Shown: piece by piece, positions 45,163 to 54,881 of the stretch
Position numbering within the stretch: position 1 is the stretch's first letter
Layout: the number at the start of each line of letters is the position of its first letter
Source: Variovorax sp.
Lineage (GTDB): Bacteria; Pseudomonadota; Gammaproteobacteria; Burkholderiales; Burkholderiaceae_C
Assembly (NCBI GenBank): GCA_017744285.1
Contig: JAGIBP010000002.1
Span: 1-64,000 of the forward strand
DNA: 64,000 nucleotides
Direction: 5' to 3'
Notes under the pieces: model-generated
The model's database searches: none
What the model saw: the letters and a program-made list of their open reading frames with translations, nothing else
Told to the model about the DNA's origin: nothing
Translations under genes and position numbers: made by a program

Positions 45163-45176
45163 TTGATCTGGCGCAA
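45163..45176. promoter_or_regulatory. FNR/FixK-type box TTGAT-CTGG-CGCAA for hsp20
   Basis: TACATT (45135-45140, minus strand) is centred 32 bp away. The box lies just past the 3' end of the upstream protease gene. Confidence 0.6.
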
Positions 45177-45193
45177 TCGCTCGCCCGCGCGGC

Positions 45194-46681
45194 TCACCGC
45201 GGGCGGGTGCGGCCCGCGGCGGCCGCTGTGTCGGCACGGCGCACCGCGACGTAGACCAGGCGGCGGTCACGCATCACCAGCAGCGCGACAGGGCGGCCGG
45301 GGAGGGTCTTCGAAGCCGCGCGGCGGAAGTCCTCGACGCTGTCCATGCGCATCTCGTTCAGGGCCACGATGAGATCGCCGGGGCGCAGGCCCTCGCTGCG
45401 CGCGGCGCCGACCGCATCGCGCACCATCAGCCCGCCGTCGATGCCGAACTGGGCGCGCTGCGCGGGGGGCAGATCGCCCAGCGTGAGGCCGAGGCCATCG
45501 GCCCAGTCGTCGGAGGTTTCCGGCCGCAAGGCGCTTTCTTCGGGCGCGCTTTCCGACAGAACGACCCACACCGGCACCGGTCCGCCTTGACGCCACACGT
45601 CCAGGCCATGACGGCTGCGCGGCGGCTGCGCGGCGATGCGCTGCAGAAGATCGGTGAAGCGGCCGATCGCCACGCCGTCGAATGCCGTCACCACGTCCCC
45701 GCGCTTCAACCCGGCCGCCTGTGCCGGGCCGCGCGGCTCCACGCGCACCACGAGCGCGCCTGCGGCCTCGGACATGCCGAAGGCCTGGGCGAGTGCCGGC
45801 GTGACCTCCTGGAACTCGGCCCCGATGCGGGCGCGCCGAACGTGCCCGCTCGCCTCGAGTTCCGCGGCGACCTTCATGGCGACGTTGATCGGCACCGAGA
45901 ACGACAGGCCCATGTAGCCGCCGCTGCCGCTGTAGATCAGCGAGTTGAGCGCGACGACCTCGCCGCGGCTGTTGAACAGCGGGCTGCCCGAGCTGCCCGG
46001 ATTGATGGCGACGTCGGTCTGGATGTACGGCACGCCGGCCGCGCCGATGAATCGATCGACGGCGCTCACGACGCCGGCCGTCACGCTGCCGTGAAATCCG
46101 AACGGCGCGCCGATGGCGGCCACCCAGTCGCCCGGCGACAGCGTGGCGGAGTCGCCGATGGGGGCCGGCACGAGGTCCTTGGCGTCGATCTTCAGCAGGC
46201 CCACGTCGGTCGGGCGATCGATGCCGACGACCCGGGCGAAGTAGATCCGACCGTCGTCGAGCCGCACACGGATCTCGTCGGCGCTGGCGACGACGTGGGC
46301 GGCGGTCAGGATCAGGCCGTCGCTGCTCAGCACCACGCCGGAGGCCAGGTCGCGGATCTGGCTGATGCGCGCGCTGGCGGCCAGCGGACGCGCGAAGGGG
46401 CTGTAGAAATCCAGCCAGGGTTCGAACTCGGGGTCGACGTCCTCGCCGACCGCATCGCGGCCCGGCCGCCCGATCGAGAGCGTGCCGATGTCGACCACGC
46501 TGGCGCGGCGGCTCGCCACGAGCGATGAAAACGCGGGCGAAGCCGGCACCGCGTACTCCGCCGCCGCCGGCGCACTGACCAGCTGGGGCGCCGGACTCGG
46601 GCCGCGGGACGCGCAGCCGCCGAGCAGAAGGGCGCCCAGGGCAAGGAGCGTCAGGCGAGCGCGAAAGGAACAAGCGTGCAT
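45194..46681 (-). CDS. DegP/DegQ-like lipoprotein serine protease with PDZ domains
   Basis: 495 residues. Lipobox LLLGGCAS near residue 18-24. Trypsin-like catalytic triad: LTAAHVV, DVGLLKI and GSSGSPL. Two PDZ domains follow (about 320-405 and 410-490). As a lipoprotein it acts in the periplasm, degrading or refolding damaged proteins. ATG 46681 lacks a strong Shine-Dalgarno but gives a clean lipoprotein signal. Divergent from a usp gene with one box at 46739 between them. Confidence 0.9.
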   Translation of the reverse strand: MHACSFRARLTLLALGALLLGGCASRGPSPAPQLVSAPAAAEYAVPASPAFSSLVASRRASVVDIGTLSIGRPGRDAVGEDVDPEFEPWLDFYSPFARPLAASARISQIRDLASGVVLSSDGLILTAAHVVASADEIRVRLDDGRIYFARVVGIDRPTDVGLLKIDAKDLVPAPIGDSATLSPGDWVAAIGAPFGFHGSVTAGVVSAVDRFIGAAGVPYIQTDVAINPGSSGSPLFNSRGEVVALNSLIYSGSGGYMGLSFSVPINVAMKVAAELEASGHVRRARIGAEFQEVTPALAQAFGMSEAAGALVVRVEPRGPAQAAGLKRGDVVTAFDGVAIGRFTDLLQRIAAQPPRSRHGLDVWRQGGPVPVWVVLSESAPEESALRPETSDDWADGLGLTLGDLPPAQRAQFGIDGGLMVRDAVGAARSEGLRPGDLIVALNEMRMDSVEDFRRAASKTLPGRPVALLVMRDRRLVYVAVRRADTAAAAGRTRPR

Positions 46682-46738
46682 GGCGTCGGAAGGCACTTCG
46701 GAGGCTTTCCATCGTCGAGCGGCCGCACGGCGCCGGGC

Positions 46739-46752
46739 TTGCGCTGCATCAA
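46739..46752. promoter_or_regulatory. FNR/FixK-type box TTGCG-CTGC-ATCAA
   Basis: CAGACT (46775-46780, plus) is centred 32 bp away, which places the start near 46787 and supports GTG 46814 for the usp gene. On the minus strand GACGAT (46711-46716), also 32 bp away, might serve the protease. Confidence 0.6.
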
Positions 46753-46813
46753 CCCGCGGGGCAGGACCGGCGCGCAGACTCGATCCATGACGAACGGCCT
46801 GAAAGGAATCGCC

Positions 46814-47635
46814 GTGCAAGCACCCCGATCCATCCTGCTTCATCTCGACAGTTCGCCTCGCACCGAGGCGCGCATCCGGCTCGCGCGCGTGCTGGCGGAG
46901 ACCTTCGACGCCGAGGTGACCGGCGTGCCGTGCGCGCTGACGGCCTTGATGCGCTACCCGTTCGCGCTGGAAGCCTCGCCCGACGCGATCTGCATCATGA
47001 AGGAACTCGACAAGCAATGCCGGGACAAGGCGCTCGCGCTGTTCGCGGATGCCGGCGGCGGCTCGCCGCGCATGCACTGCGAAGCGCCGCCGGACGACGG
47101 CCCGTGGGCCTTCGCCCGGCGCGCGTTGTATACCGACCTGCTGGTGCTGGGGCAACGCAACGAAGAAGATCCGGACGCGGCCGACCTGCCACCGGACTTC
47201 ATTTCCAGCGTGCTCGTCGAATGTGGCAAGCCCGCGCTCATCGTGCCCTACGCGGGCGCGGTCGAACCGCTTGGGTCAACCGTCCTGATCGCATGGAAGG
47301 AAACGCGCGAGTCCGCCCGCGCCGTGACCGCCGCGCTGCCGTGGCTGTCGCGCGCCCGGGCGGTGCATGCGGTCGGCTATGGCGCCGCCGCCGAACCTTC
47401 GCTGCGAAGCCTGCAGGCCTACCTGCGGACGCAGGGAATCCAGGCGTCCGTGCGCTCCGGCGGGGCGGACGACAGCGACATCGGCGAGCGTTTGCTGTCG
47501 CTCGCGGCCGACGTCGGGGCGGAACTCCTGGTGATGGGGTGCTATGGCCACAGCCGGGCCCGCGAATGGGTGGTCGGCGGCGCCACGCGCTCGATCCTGG
47601 AATCGATGACCTTGCCCGTGCTGATGGCGCATTGA
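46814..47635 (+). CDS. Universal stress protein, tandem domains
   Basis: 273 residues. Two Usp-like halves; the second ends VMGCYGHSRAREWVVGGATRS and VLMAH. The ATP-binding run is altered (GCYGHSR instead of GTHGRRG). Start GTG 46814 is set by AAAGGAA six bases before; ATG 46787 coincides with the inferred transcription start. Convergent with another tandem usp gene. Confidence 0.92.
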   Translation: MQAPRSILLHLDSSPRTEARIRLARVLAETFDAEVTGVPCALTALMRYPFALEASPDAICIMKELDKQCRDKALALFADAGGGSPRMHCEAPPDDGPWAFARRALYTDLLVLGQRNEEDPDAADLPPDFISSVLVECGKPALIVPYAGAVEPLGSTVLIAWKETRESARAVTAALPWLSRARAVHAVGYGAAAEPSLRSLQAYLRTQGIQASVRSGGADDSDIGERLLSLAADVGAELLVMGCYGHSRAREWVVGGATRSILESMTLPVLMAH

Positions 47636-47675
47636 GTTGCGCCGGCCCCCGGGGGCCGCTTCCCGTCGGAGCTGT

Positions 47676-48518
47676 TCAATGCGCCATCAGCACCGGCACG
47701 GTCATGTGCTGGAGGATCTCGCGCGTCATCCCTCCGAGCACCATCTCGCGCACGCGGGAGTGACCGTAGCCGCCCATGACCAGTGTGTCGACCTGCAGGT
47801 CGAAGAGCCGGGACAGCAACGCCTGCGGCTTTGGAATCTCGCAGACCAGGTCATCGACCGTCGCCGGGATCCCATGCCGCCTGAGCCAGCCGGCGAGATG
47901 CGGTTCGAGCAAAGGCCGCATCCCTGCTTCCTCGCCCTTGCCGGCCAGTCGGATCAGCGTCACCCGATCGGCGCGCGCAAGTATCGGAAGGGCTGCATTC
48001 AGCGCGACCGCAGCCTCGCGCGAGTGGTTCCACGCGACCGCGATGCGCCGGGGCACTGCCTCGAATTCGCCCGCATGGGGCACCACCAGGACGGGGCGCC
48101 CCAGGCCCAGCATCACTGCGCCCACGAGGCCGTACGACGGCGTGTCCGTGCGTATGCCGCCGCCTTCCTGCCCGAGCACGACGAGATCGCTGGCGCGGCC
48201 GTGGTCGATCAGGGCGTCGATCGTCAAGCCGTCGACCTGCCGCACCTCGAACGGGACCGATGGCCAGGCCTGCATCTGCGTGCGGAAGGTTTCGGCGATG
48301 CCTTCGGCGCGGCGCCTCAGATAGGCCGCTGATTCCACGATGAACTCGCCGGCGCGCGGGTCGATCAGCTCGGCCGGGATCGTGCTCTCGTAGAGTCCCG
48401 TGGGGAGCAGGCCGACCACGTGCGCACCGTGTTCTTTCGCGAGTGCCGCGGCGAAGGCGATGCGCGGCGTGCAACGGCTGCTGTTGTCGAGATGGACCAG
48501 GATCGTCTTGTAGCTCAC
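47676..48518 (-). CDS. Universal stress protein, tandem domains
   Basis: 280 residues, paralogous to the convergent gene; C-terminal half VMGGYGHSRVREMVLGG and VPVLMAH. Start GTG 48518 is set by AAGGAAGGAC four bases before (VSYKTILVHLDNS). A perfect TTGAT-TTGC-ATCAA box lies about 100 bp upstream. Right-hand end of the stress island. Confidence 0.93.
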   Translation of the reverse strand: MSYKTILVHLDNSSRCTPRIAFAAALAKEHGAHVVGLLPTGLYESTIPAELIDPRAGEFIVESAAYLRRRAEGIAETFRTQMQAWPSVPFEVRQVDGLTIDALIDHGRASDLVVLGQEGGGIRTDTPSYGLVGAVMLGLGRPVLVVPHAGEFEAVPRRIAVAWNHSREAAVALNAALPILARADRVTLIRLAGKGEEAGMRPLLEPHLAGWLRRHGIPATVDDLVCEIPKPQALLSRLFDLQVDTLVMGGYGHSRVREMVLGGMTREILQHMTVPVLMAH

Positions 48519-48618
48519 GGCCGTCCTTCCTTTGTCGGGTCGGCACTGGCGCGCCACCAGCGCAGGGGGCGCGTGCTGCATGCCGCTGTGGATGCTAGCG
48601 ACGCCCGCGGCAGGGCCG

Positions 48619-48632
48619 TTGATTTGCATCAA
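48619..48632. promoter_or_regulatory. Perfect FNR box TTGAT-TTGC-ATCAA
   Basis: Exact E. coli-type FNR consensus. TAGCAT (48592-48597, minus strand) is centred 31 bp away, the class II distance. Confidence 0.7.
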
Positions 48633-48646
48633 GGGCGCCGGCCGCC

Positions 48647-49615
48647 TCAGTCCAGGCGCAGGCCGGTCTGGAGCACGGTGCGCTCGACACGCTCGCGCTC
48701 TTTCGCGAGGTGCGTGGCAAAGGCCTCGGGCCCCGCAGGCGCGATCTCGCTGCCGCGCTGCTCCACGATCTGAATGAAGCGCGGCTGGCGCGTGGCGTGC
48801 TCCACCGCCCGCACCAGCGTGCGCTGCACTTCGGGCGGCAGGTTCGGCGGACCGACCACGCCGAGCCACGAGGAGACCTCCAGGCCCGGATAGAGGTCCG
48901 ACAGCAACGGCGCATCGGGAAACTGCGCCAGCTTGCGGCCGCTGGCCACCGCGAGCACCTTGAGCTGCCCCGCCTGCACCTGCGCATTGACGGCACCCAG
49001 GCTGTCGATCATGAAGTCGACCCGTCCCGCCACGAGGTCGCCGGTGGATTGCGCGCCGCCGCGGTAGGGAACGTGCACCGCCTTCACGCCGCTCGCGACC
49101 TGGAGCATCTCGCCGGCGATGTGCATCGTCGTGCCCAGCCCCGGCGAGGCGAAGCTCAGGCCGGCGGTGTTCGTCTTGCCCCAGGCCACCATCTCCTGCA
49201 CGCTGCGGAAGCGCGAATTCGCCGGCACCACGAAGACGAAGGGACTCTGGTTCACCAGGCTCACCGGCGTGAAGCGCGTCCTGGGGTCGAAGCCCGGCGA
49301 CTTCTGCGTGAGCGGGTTCACCACCAATTGCCCCGGGGAGGCGAGCATGATGGTGTAGCCGTCCGGCTGGGCGCGTGCGAGCTCGGCGGTGGCGATGTTG
49401 CCGCCCGCGCCGCTGCGGTTCTCGACCACCACGGGCTGGCCCAGCACCTGGCTCATCTCCTCGGCCACCTGCCGGGCCGTGATGTCGGTGATGCCGCCGG
49501 CGCTGAAGCCCACGAGCATCTTCACCGGCCGCTCGGGGTAGCCTGCGGCCCCGGCGGGCGCGAGGCCCGCGCAGAGCGCGAAAAGCAGCGTCAGCGCAGC
49601 GATCTTCTTGTTCAT
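48647..49615 (-). CDS. Bug/TctC-family periplasmic substrate-binding protein
   Basis: 322 residues. Signal peptide 1-24 (cleavage near GAAGYP), then VKMLVGFSAGGITDITAR, NRSGAGGNIATAELA, SPGLGTTMHIAGE and VPYRGGAQSTGDLVAG. Last gene of the leftward catabolic cluster, 47 bp after the aldehyde dehydrogenase gene. It would bind an organic acid in the periplasm; no cognate TctAB genes are present. Confidence 0.93.
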   Translation of the reverse strand: MNKKIAALTLLFALCAGLAPAGAAGYPERPVKMLVGFSAGGITDITARQVAEEMSQVLGQPVVVENRSGAGGNIATAELARAQPDGYTIMLASPGQLVVNPLTQKSPGFDPRTRFTPVSLVNQSPFVFVVPANSRFRSVQEMVAWGKTNTAGLSFASPGLGTTMHIAGEMLQVASGVKAVHVPYRGGAQSTGDLVAGRVDFMIDSLGAVNAQVQAGQLKVLAVASGRKLAQFPDAPLLSDLYPGLEVSSWLGVVGPPNLPPEVQRTLVRAVEHATRQPRFIQIVEQRGSEIAPAGPEAFATHLAKERERVERTVLQTGLRLD

Positions 49616-49662
49616 GTGTGTCTCCTTTCGTCGTAGATGGGGTGCGGCGCGCGTGCGCCGCG

Positions 49663-51141
49663 CTAGCGCATCGAAAAGCGCACGTTCTTCACCTGGGTGT
49701 TCTCCAGGATCGCGTCGAGGCCGCGCTCCTTGCCAAGGCCCGATTCCTTGAAGCCGCCGAAGGGCGCGTCGGCCGTGGCCTTGATCGGATCGTTGACCGC
49801 GAGGTTGCCGATCTGCAGCGCCTTGCACATGCGCATGGCGCGCGCGCCGTCGCGCGTGTAGACCACGCCGGCGAGGCCGTAGCGGCTGTCGTTGGCGATG
49901 CGCACCGCGTCGGCCTCGTCGCGGAACGGGATCAGCGCCTGCACCGGACCGAAGATCTCCTCCTGCGCGACCCGCATCTCGCTGCGCGCCTTGGCGAACA
50001 GCGTCGGCGCCGCGAAGAAGCCTTCGCGCAGTTCGGGGCGCCCCGAGAGATCCTGCATGGCCTGCGGATCGGCCTGCTCGTCGCGCCCGATCTCGACGTA
50101 GCGTTGCACGCGCTCGTGCTGCGCGCTGCTGACCAGGGGCCCCATCTCGGTCTGCGGGTCCTCGGGCAGGCCGATGCGGATGCGGCCGTAGAGCACGCGC
50201 AGCCGCTCGGTGAAGGCGTCGATCACCCGCTCGTGCACCACGAGGCGCGTGCAGGCGATGCAGATCTGGCCGGTGTTGCGGCTCACGTCCTGCAGCGCGA
50301 CCCCCGCGGCGGCATCGAGGTCGGCGTCGTCGAACACCACCAGCGGCGACTTGCCGCCCAGCTCCAGCGTCACGCGCTTGATGCGCTCGGCCGCGCTGCG
50401 GTAGATGGCCTTGCCGGTCGAGGTGCCGCCGGTGAACGAGATCCTCTCCACCAGCGGGTGGTCCACCAGCGCCTGGCCGACCGAGGCGCCCGGGCCGTGC
50501 ACGATGTTGACGACGCCCGGCGGAAAGCCCGCCTCGAGGATCGCGGCGCCGAGCTCCACCGACGACAGCGGCGTGACCTCCGAGGCCTTGATGACGGCGG
50601 TGTTGCCCGCGGCGAGCACCGGCATCAGCTTGCTGAGGGTGAGCGTGAGCGGGTAGTTCCACGGCAGGATCAGTCCCACCACGCCGAAGGGCTCGCGCAG
50701 CGTGAAGTTGACGATGTGCGTGTCGGCGATGTTGTGCGTTTGCCCGCCGATGCCCTGCGACACCCCCGCGATGTAGTCGATGCCGTCGAGCATGGTGCGC
50801 AGCGACGCGCGCGTGAGCGTGATCGGTCGCCCGACGTTCCAGGTTTCGAGCCAGGCGAGCTGTTCGCTGCGCCGCTCGAGCGCATCGGCGAGCTTGCGCA
50901 GCAGGCGGCTGCGCTGGCGCGCCGAGGTGTGGCGCCAGTGCGTCTCGAACGCGTGCTGCGCGGCACGCACCGCGGCGTCGACGTCCTGCGCATCGGCTTC
51001 GGCCACCTGCGCGAGCGTGCGACCGGTGCTCGGGTTGCCGACCTCGAAGCGACGGCCGGCGGCGCCGGGGCGTTCCTCGCCGTCGATCAGCAGGGGATAG
51101 GTGCCGGGGCGGAGGATGGAGGAGAGGGAGGGGGTCTGCAT
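49663..51141 (-). CDS. NAD(P)-dependent aldehyde dehydrogenase
   Basis: 492 residues. LPWNYPL, SFTGGTSTGK, catalytic Glu in LELGGKSP and catalytic Cys in GQICIACTR are intact. It oxidises an aldehyde to its acid in the cytoplasm. ATG 51141 is chosen by family length; it lies 22 bp after the iron-type dehydrogenase gene, which could make its aldehyde substrate. Confidence 0.94.
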   Translation of the reverse strand: MQTPSLSSILRPGTYPLLIDGEERPGAAGRRFEVGNPSTGRTLAQVAEADAQDVDAAVRAAQHAFETHWRHTSARQRSRLLRKLADALERRSEQLAWLETWNVGRPITLTRASLRTMLDGIDYIAGVSQGIGGQTHNIADTHIVNFTLREPFGVVGLILPWNYPLTLTLSKLMPVLAAGNTAVIKASEVTPLSSVELGAAILEAGFPPGVVNIVHGPGASVGQALVDHPLVERISFTGGTSTGKAIYRSAAERIKRVTLELGGKSPLVVFDDADLDAAAGVALQDVSRNTGQICIACTRLVVHERVIDAFTERLRVLYGRIRIGLPEDPQTEMGPLVSSAQHERVQRYVEIGRDEQADPQAMQDLSGRPELREGFFAAPTLFAKARSEMRVAQEEIFGPVQALIPFRDEADAVRIANDSRYGLAGVVYTRDGARAMRMCKALQIGNLAVNDPIKATADAPFGGFKESGLGKERGLDAILENTQVKNVRFSMR

Positions 51142-51163
51142 CGTATGAATGAAGGGTGAGGCG

Positions 51164-52336
51164 CTAGGCCGGCTGCATCGCGTGGTAGAGCGCGACGATC
51201 TCTTCGCGCGACGGCTGCCGGGCATTCAGGCGCAGGGAGGCGTTGTCCAGCGCGGCGTCGACCGCCGGCCCGAGCTGGTCGGCGGCCAGGCCCAGTTCGG
51301 CCAGCGTGCGCGGCAGGCCGGCCCGGTCGCGCAGCGCCGCGATCGCTTCGATCAGCGGCTCGGCGCCGTCGAGGCCGCAGGCGCGCGCGGCCCGGGCATA
51401 GCGCTGCGCCGCGGCCGGGAGCGTGAAGCGCATCAGCGGAACGCAGATCGCCGCGAGCACATGGGCATGCGGCACGTCGACCAGCGCTTCGAGCGGCGTG
51501 CACAGGCCATGGATGCCGTCCACGCCGCGCAGGCTCATCGCCACGCCGGCGAGGTAGCTCGCGAGCAGCATGTCGCTGCGCGCCTCGCGCGCGTCGGGCT
51601 GCGCCATCACGGCGGGCAGGGCCCGCATGGCGAGCGCGAGCGCCTGGAGCGCCAGCGCTTCGCCGACCGGATTGGTCGCGCGGTTGGTCGCGGCGCCGAG
51701 CGCATGCATCACCGCGTCGAAGCCGGTGCTCGCGGTCACCGACGCGGGCACGCTCAGCGTGAGCTGCGGGTCCAGCGCGATCCACCGCGGGCGGCTGCGG
51801 CGGCTGCGCAGCACGTGCTTGCGCCCCTGCGCGTCCTTGACCAGGGCCGCGACGGTGCTCTCGCTGCCGGTGCCGGCGGTGGTGGGCAGCGCGGCGAAGG
51901 GCGGGGCGGGGCGCACGAGCGCGCGGTCGCCGTCACGCAGCACCTCGGCCATGGACGCATCGGCGCACAGGCTGGCGACCAGCACCTTGCCGACGTCGAT
52001 CACGCTGCCGCCGCCGATCGCGACCAGGCCGTCGCAAGGCTTCGCCTCCCAGTGCGAGCGCGCCTGCGAGACGTTGTCCAGCGTGGGGTTCGCCGAGACG
52101 CCGTCGAACAGCGTCGGCGCCAGCCCGGCGGCGCGCATCGCGTCGAGCAGCGGCCCGACGATGCCGGCGCGCACGAGGCCCGCGTCGCTGAGCACCAGCG
52201 GCCGGCCGACGCCGTGCGCGCGCAGCCAGCCCGGCAACTGCTGCGCGCAGCCGTCCCCGAAGGCGGCGTCCCCGGGCCAGGCGAAGTCGAAGCGGCCGGG
52301 GTCGGTGCCGAAATGGACGGTCGGTGTGGCGGCCAT
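51164..52336 (-). CDS. Iron-containing alcohol dehydrogenase-family protein
   Basis: 390 residues. NAD-binding AIGGGSVIDVGK and TTAGTGSE. The four metal ligands of the family are present with correct spacing: D207, H211, H276, H290. The conserved second His of HGxxHPL is Thr280 (HGLCTPL), so the proton relay differs. Possible roles are alcohol or hydroxy-acid oxidation, or maleylacetate-type reduction. It starts 3 bp after the acyl-CoA synthetase stop. Confidence 0.88.
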   Translation of the reverse strand: MAATPTVHFGTDPGRFDFAWPGDAAFGDGCAQQLPGWLRAHGVGRPLVLSDAGLVRAGIVGPLLDAMRAAGLAPTLFDGVSANPTLDNVSQARSHWEAKPCDGLVAIGGGSVIDVGKVLVASLCADASMAEVLRDGDRALVRPAPPFAALPTTAGTGSESTVAALVKDAQGRKHVLRSRRSRPRWIALDPQLTLSVPASVTASTGFDAVMHALGAATNRATNPVGEALALQALALAMRALPAVMAQPDAREARSDMLLASYLAGVAMSLRGVDGIHGLCTPLEALVDVPHAHVLAAICVPLMRFTLPAAAQRYARAARACGLDGAEPLIEAIAALRDRAGLPRTLAELGLAADQLGPAVDAALDNASLRLNARQPSREEIVALYHAMQPA

Positions 52337-52339
52337 CGC

Positions 52340-53872
52340 TCAGATCCGGCGGCCGGCCCGCTCCCAGTGGGGGGCGCGCAACTGGTTCTTGAACACCTTG
52401 CCCATGCCCTCGCGGGGCAGCGCCTCGTGGAACTCGACATGCCGCGGCACCTTGTAGCCCGCCAGGCGCTGCCGCACCCAGTCGCGCACCTGCGCGTCGG
52501 TGATGCGGCTGCCGGGCGCGCGCACGATCGCGGCGGCCACGGCCTCGCCGAACTCGGCGTCGGGAATGCCGAACACCGCGCAGTCGGCGATCTCGGGGCT
52601 GGCGACCAGCGTGTGCTCGATCTCGGCCGGGTAGATGTTCACGCCGCCGGAGATGATCATGTCGCGCTTGCGGTCGGTCACGTAGAGGTAGCCCTCCGCA
52701 TCGATGTAGCCGACGTCGCCGTTGGTCACGTGGCCGTCGCGCTCGATGGCGCGACGCGACGCCTCGTTGTTGCGGTAGGTGAAGGGCAGGGCGTTGTCGC
52801 CGGGGTCGACGTAGATCTCGCCGACTTCGCCGGCGGGCAGCGGCCGGCCCTCGGCATCGAGGATGCGGATCGACATGCCGGGGAAGGGGCGCCCGGCCGT
52901 GCCGGGGCGGGCGAGCCATTCCTGCGCGGTCACGAAGGTGACCAGGCCGGTCTCGGTGGAGCCGTAGGTCTCGCTGATGATCGGACCCCACCAGTCGATC
53001 ATCGCGCGCCGCACTTCCGGCGCGCAGGGCGAGCCACCATGCGTCACGTTCTCGAGCGAGGAAACGTCATAGCGCGCGCGCACCTCGGCGGGCAGCTTGA
53101 GCAGGCGCACCAGCATCACCGGCACCAGCGACAGGTGCGTGATGCGGTGCGTCTCGATGGTCTTCAGCAGTTGCTCGGCATCGAAGCGCGGCAGCACCAC
53201 GATCCGCTCGGCCATGTCGAGCGCCACGCGGGCGGCGGCGTTGGGGCCGGCGTGGTAGAGGGGTCCGACCACGGCGGTGCGCATGCCTTCGCGCGCCTGG
53301 CTCGCCATCGCGCGCACGCGCTTGGAGCCGGCGTGCTGCTGCGGCGTGCCGGGCAGGCGCATCACGGCCTTGGGCCGTCCGGTAGTGCCCGAGGTGTAGA
53401 GCATGCTGCCGACCGAGGGCACCGGATCGCTGGTGCAGGCCGGGAAGCGGTCGCGCCAGGCGGCCCAGTCGAGCGCGCCCGCGGGCACCGGCGTGGGCGC
53501 GAGGCCGTAGGCGTCGAGCACGTCTTGCGGCGTTGGCACGACCAGGACCGGAAGCCCCGGCGGAACGGCCTCCGCGAGCCGCGGCCAGAGGTCGGCATGA
53601 ATCACCAGGGCGCGCGCGCCGCTGTCGCGGAACACAAAGGCGGCCTCCTCGGCCTGGAAGTGCCAGTTCACCGCCACGAGGTGGACGCCGAGGCGGCCGA
53701 GCGCGAGCATCAGTTCGAGGTAGGGCAGGTCGTTGCGCAGCATGACGGCGACGGTGTCGCCGGGCGCCAGGCCGAGCGACTGGAGGCCCGAGGCGGCGCG
53801 GTCGGCGCGGGCCTGCAGCGTGGCGCCGTCCAGTTGCCGGTTGCCACAGTGGAGCGTGAGATTCGGGTTCAT
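52340..53872 (-). CDS. AMP-dependent acyl-CoA synthetase
   Basis: 510 residues. P-loop LYTSGTTGRPK, SETYGSTETG, GDVGYIDAEGYLYVTDRK, GGVNIYPAEIE and the C-terminal Lys in GMGKVFKNQ. It would activate the imported acid. Its ATG overlaps the stop of the nitronate-monooxygenase-like gene (ATGA), so translation is coupled. Confidence 0.93.
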   Translation of the reverse strand: MNPNLTLHCGNRQLDGATLQARADRAASGLQSLGLAPGDTVAVMLRNDLPYLELMLALGRLGVHLVAVNWHFQAEEAAFVFRDSGARALVIHADLWPRLAEAVPPGLPVLVVPTPQDVLDAYGLAPTPVPAGALDWAAWRDRFPACTSDPVPSVGSMLYTSGTTGRPKAVMRLPGTPQQHAGSKRVRAMASQAREGMRTAVVGPLYHAGPNAAARVALDMAERIVVLPRFDAEQLLKTIETHRITHLSLVPVMLVRLLKLPAEVRARYDVSSLENVTHGGSPCAPEVRRAMIDWWGPIISETYGSTETGLVTFVTAQEWLARPGTAGRPFPGMSIRILDAEGRPLPAGEVGEIYVDPGDNALPFTYRNNEASRRAIERDGHVTNGDVGYIDAEGYLYVTDRKRDMIISGGVNIYPAEIEHTLVASPEIADCAVFGIPDAEFGEAVAAAIVRAPGSRITDAQVRDWVRQRLAGYKVPRHVEFHEALPREGMGKVFKNQLRAPHWERAGRRI

Positions 53873-54876
53873 GGATGTGAGGTCGGTGAGGTGGATGCGC
53901 CGGCCAGCGCGCGCAGGTGCGCGGCGCCCGCCGCGGCGTCGTCCATGAGGCGGCGCAGCACGGCGTCGACCGGCTCGATGCGGTCGGCGAAGCCGATGGA
54001 CGGGCCCATGGAGAGCAGGCCGGTGTTCCAGTCGCCGCGCGCGTAGGCGCTGTCGCGGCCGAGGCGGCCGGTGGAGAGCGCGCCGAAGTCGGGGTAGCGC
54101 GAGGCGCCCTTGGCTTCCATCGCGCGGGTGCAGCGCACGGTCGCGTTGTCGAGCACGCGCCAGGGGTGGCCGGTGCTCTGCAGCGCGAGCGTCGAGGCCT
54201 CGGCCGGCTGCATCGCGAGGTGGCGCTTGTAGTCGTCGTGGGCCCAGATCTCCTCGCAGACAAGGAAGCGCGTGCCCATCAGCACCGCGTCGGCGCCCAT
54301 CGCGAGCGCCGCGGCGATCTGCCGCCCGGTGCCGATGCCGCCGCCCAGCGCGAGCGGCACGCGCAGGCGCTCCAGGGCCAGCGCGCCCAGCACGAAGGTG
54401 GGCAGCTCGTTGGTGCCGGGATGGCCCCCGGCCTCGCAGCCCACCAGCGCGATGGCGTCGGCGCCCGCGTCCTGCGCCTTCAGCGCATGCGGGATGAAGG
54501 CGCACTTGTGGATCACGCGCGCCCCGCCGGCGTGGATGCGATCGAAGAGCTCCTTCGGCGAGGGGCCGACGGTCTCGAAGCAGCGCGCGCCTTCCTCCAG
54601 ACCGATGTCGATCCATTCCGGCACCATGCGGTTCTCTTCCGCGCGGCGCGACTGCGTGATGTTCACGCCGAAAGGCCGGCCGTCGCTGGCCTCGCGGCAT
54701 TCGCGCATCGCGGCCCGGAAGGCGGCCGGGTCGTCGTACGAACGGGGCGTGACGAAGCCCAGCGCACCGGCGCGCGCGAGCGCGGCCACGTAGCGCGCGT
54801 CGGACAGCCACATCATGCCGCCGCCCAGCACGGGCAGCCGCATGCCGAACAGCTGCGTGAGGCGGGTCTGGAACAT
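53869..54876 (-). CDS. Nitronate monooxygenase / NPD-family flavoprotein
   Basis: 335 residues. FMN TIM-barrel signs: PVLGGGMMWLS at the start, GVNITQS, GCEAGGHPG and GGIGTGRQIAAALAMGADAVLMGTRFL. Members oxidise nitronates or act as NADH:quinone reductases or enoyl reductases; in a CoA cluster a redox role on the substrate is plausible. ATG 54876 is 5 bp after the SDR gene. The C-terminus overlaps the ligase start. Confidence 0.9.
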   Translation of the reverse strand: MFQTRLTQLFGMRLPVLGGGMMWLSDARYVAALARAGALGFVTPRSYDDPAAFRAAMRECREASDGRPFGVNITQSRRAEENRMVPEWIDIGLEEGARCFETVGPSPKELFDRIHAGGARVIHKCAFIPHALKAQDAGADAIALVGCEAGGHPGTNELPTFVLGALALERLRVPLALGGGIGTGRQIAAALAMGADAVLMGTRFLVCEEIWAHDDYKRHLAMQPAEASTLALQSTGHPWRVLDNATVRCTRAMEAKGASRYPDFGALSTGRLGRDSAYARGDWNTGLLSMGPSIGFADRIEPVDAVLRRLMDDAAAGAAHLRALAGASTSPTSHP

Positions 54877-54881
54877 CGCGT

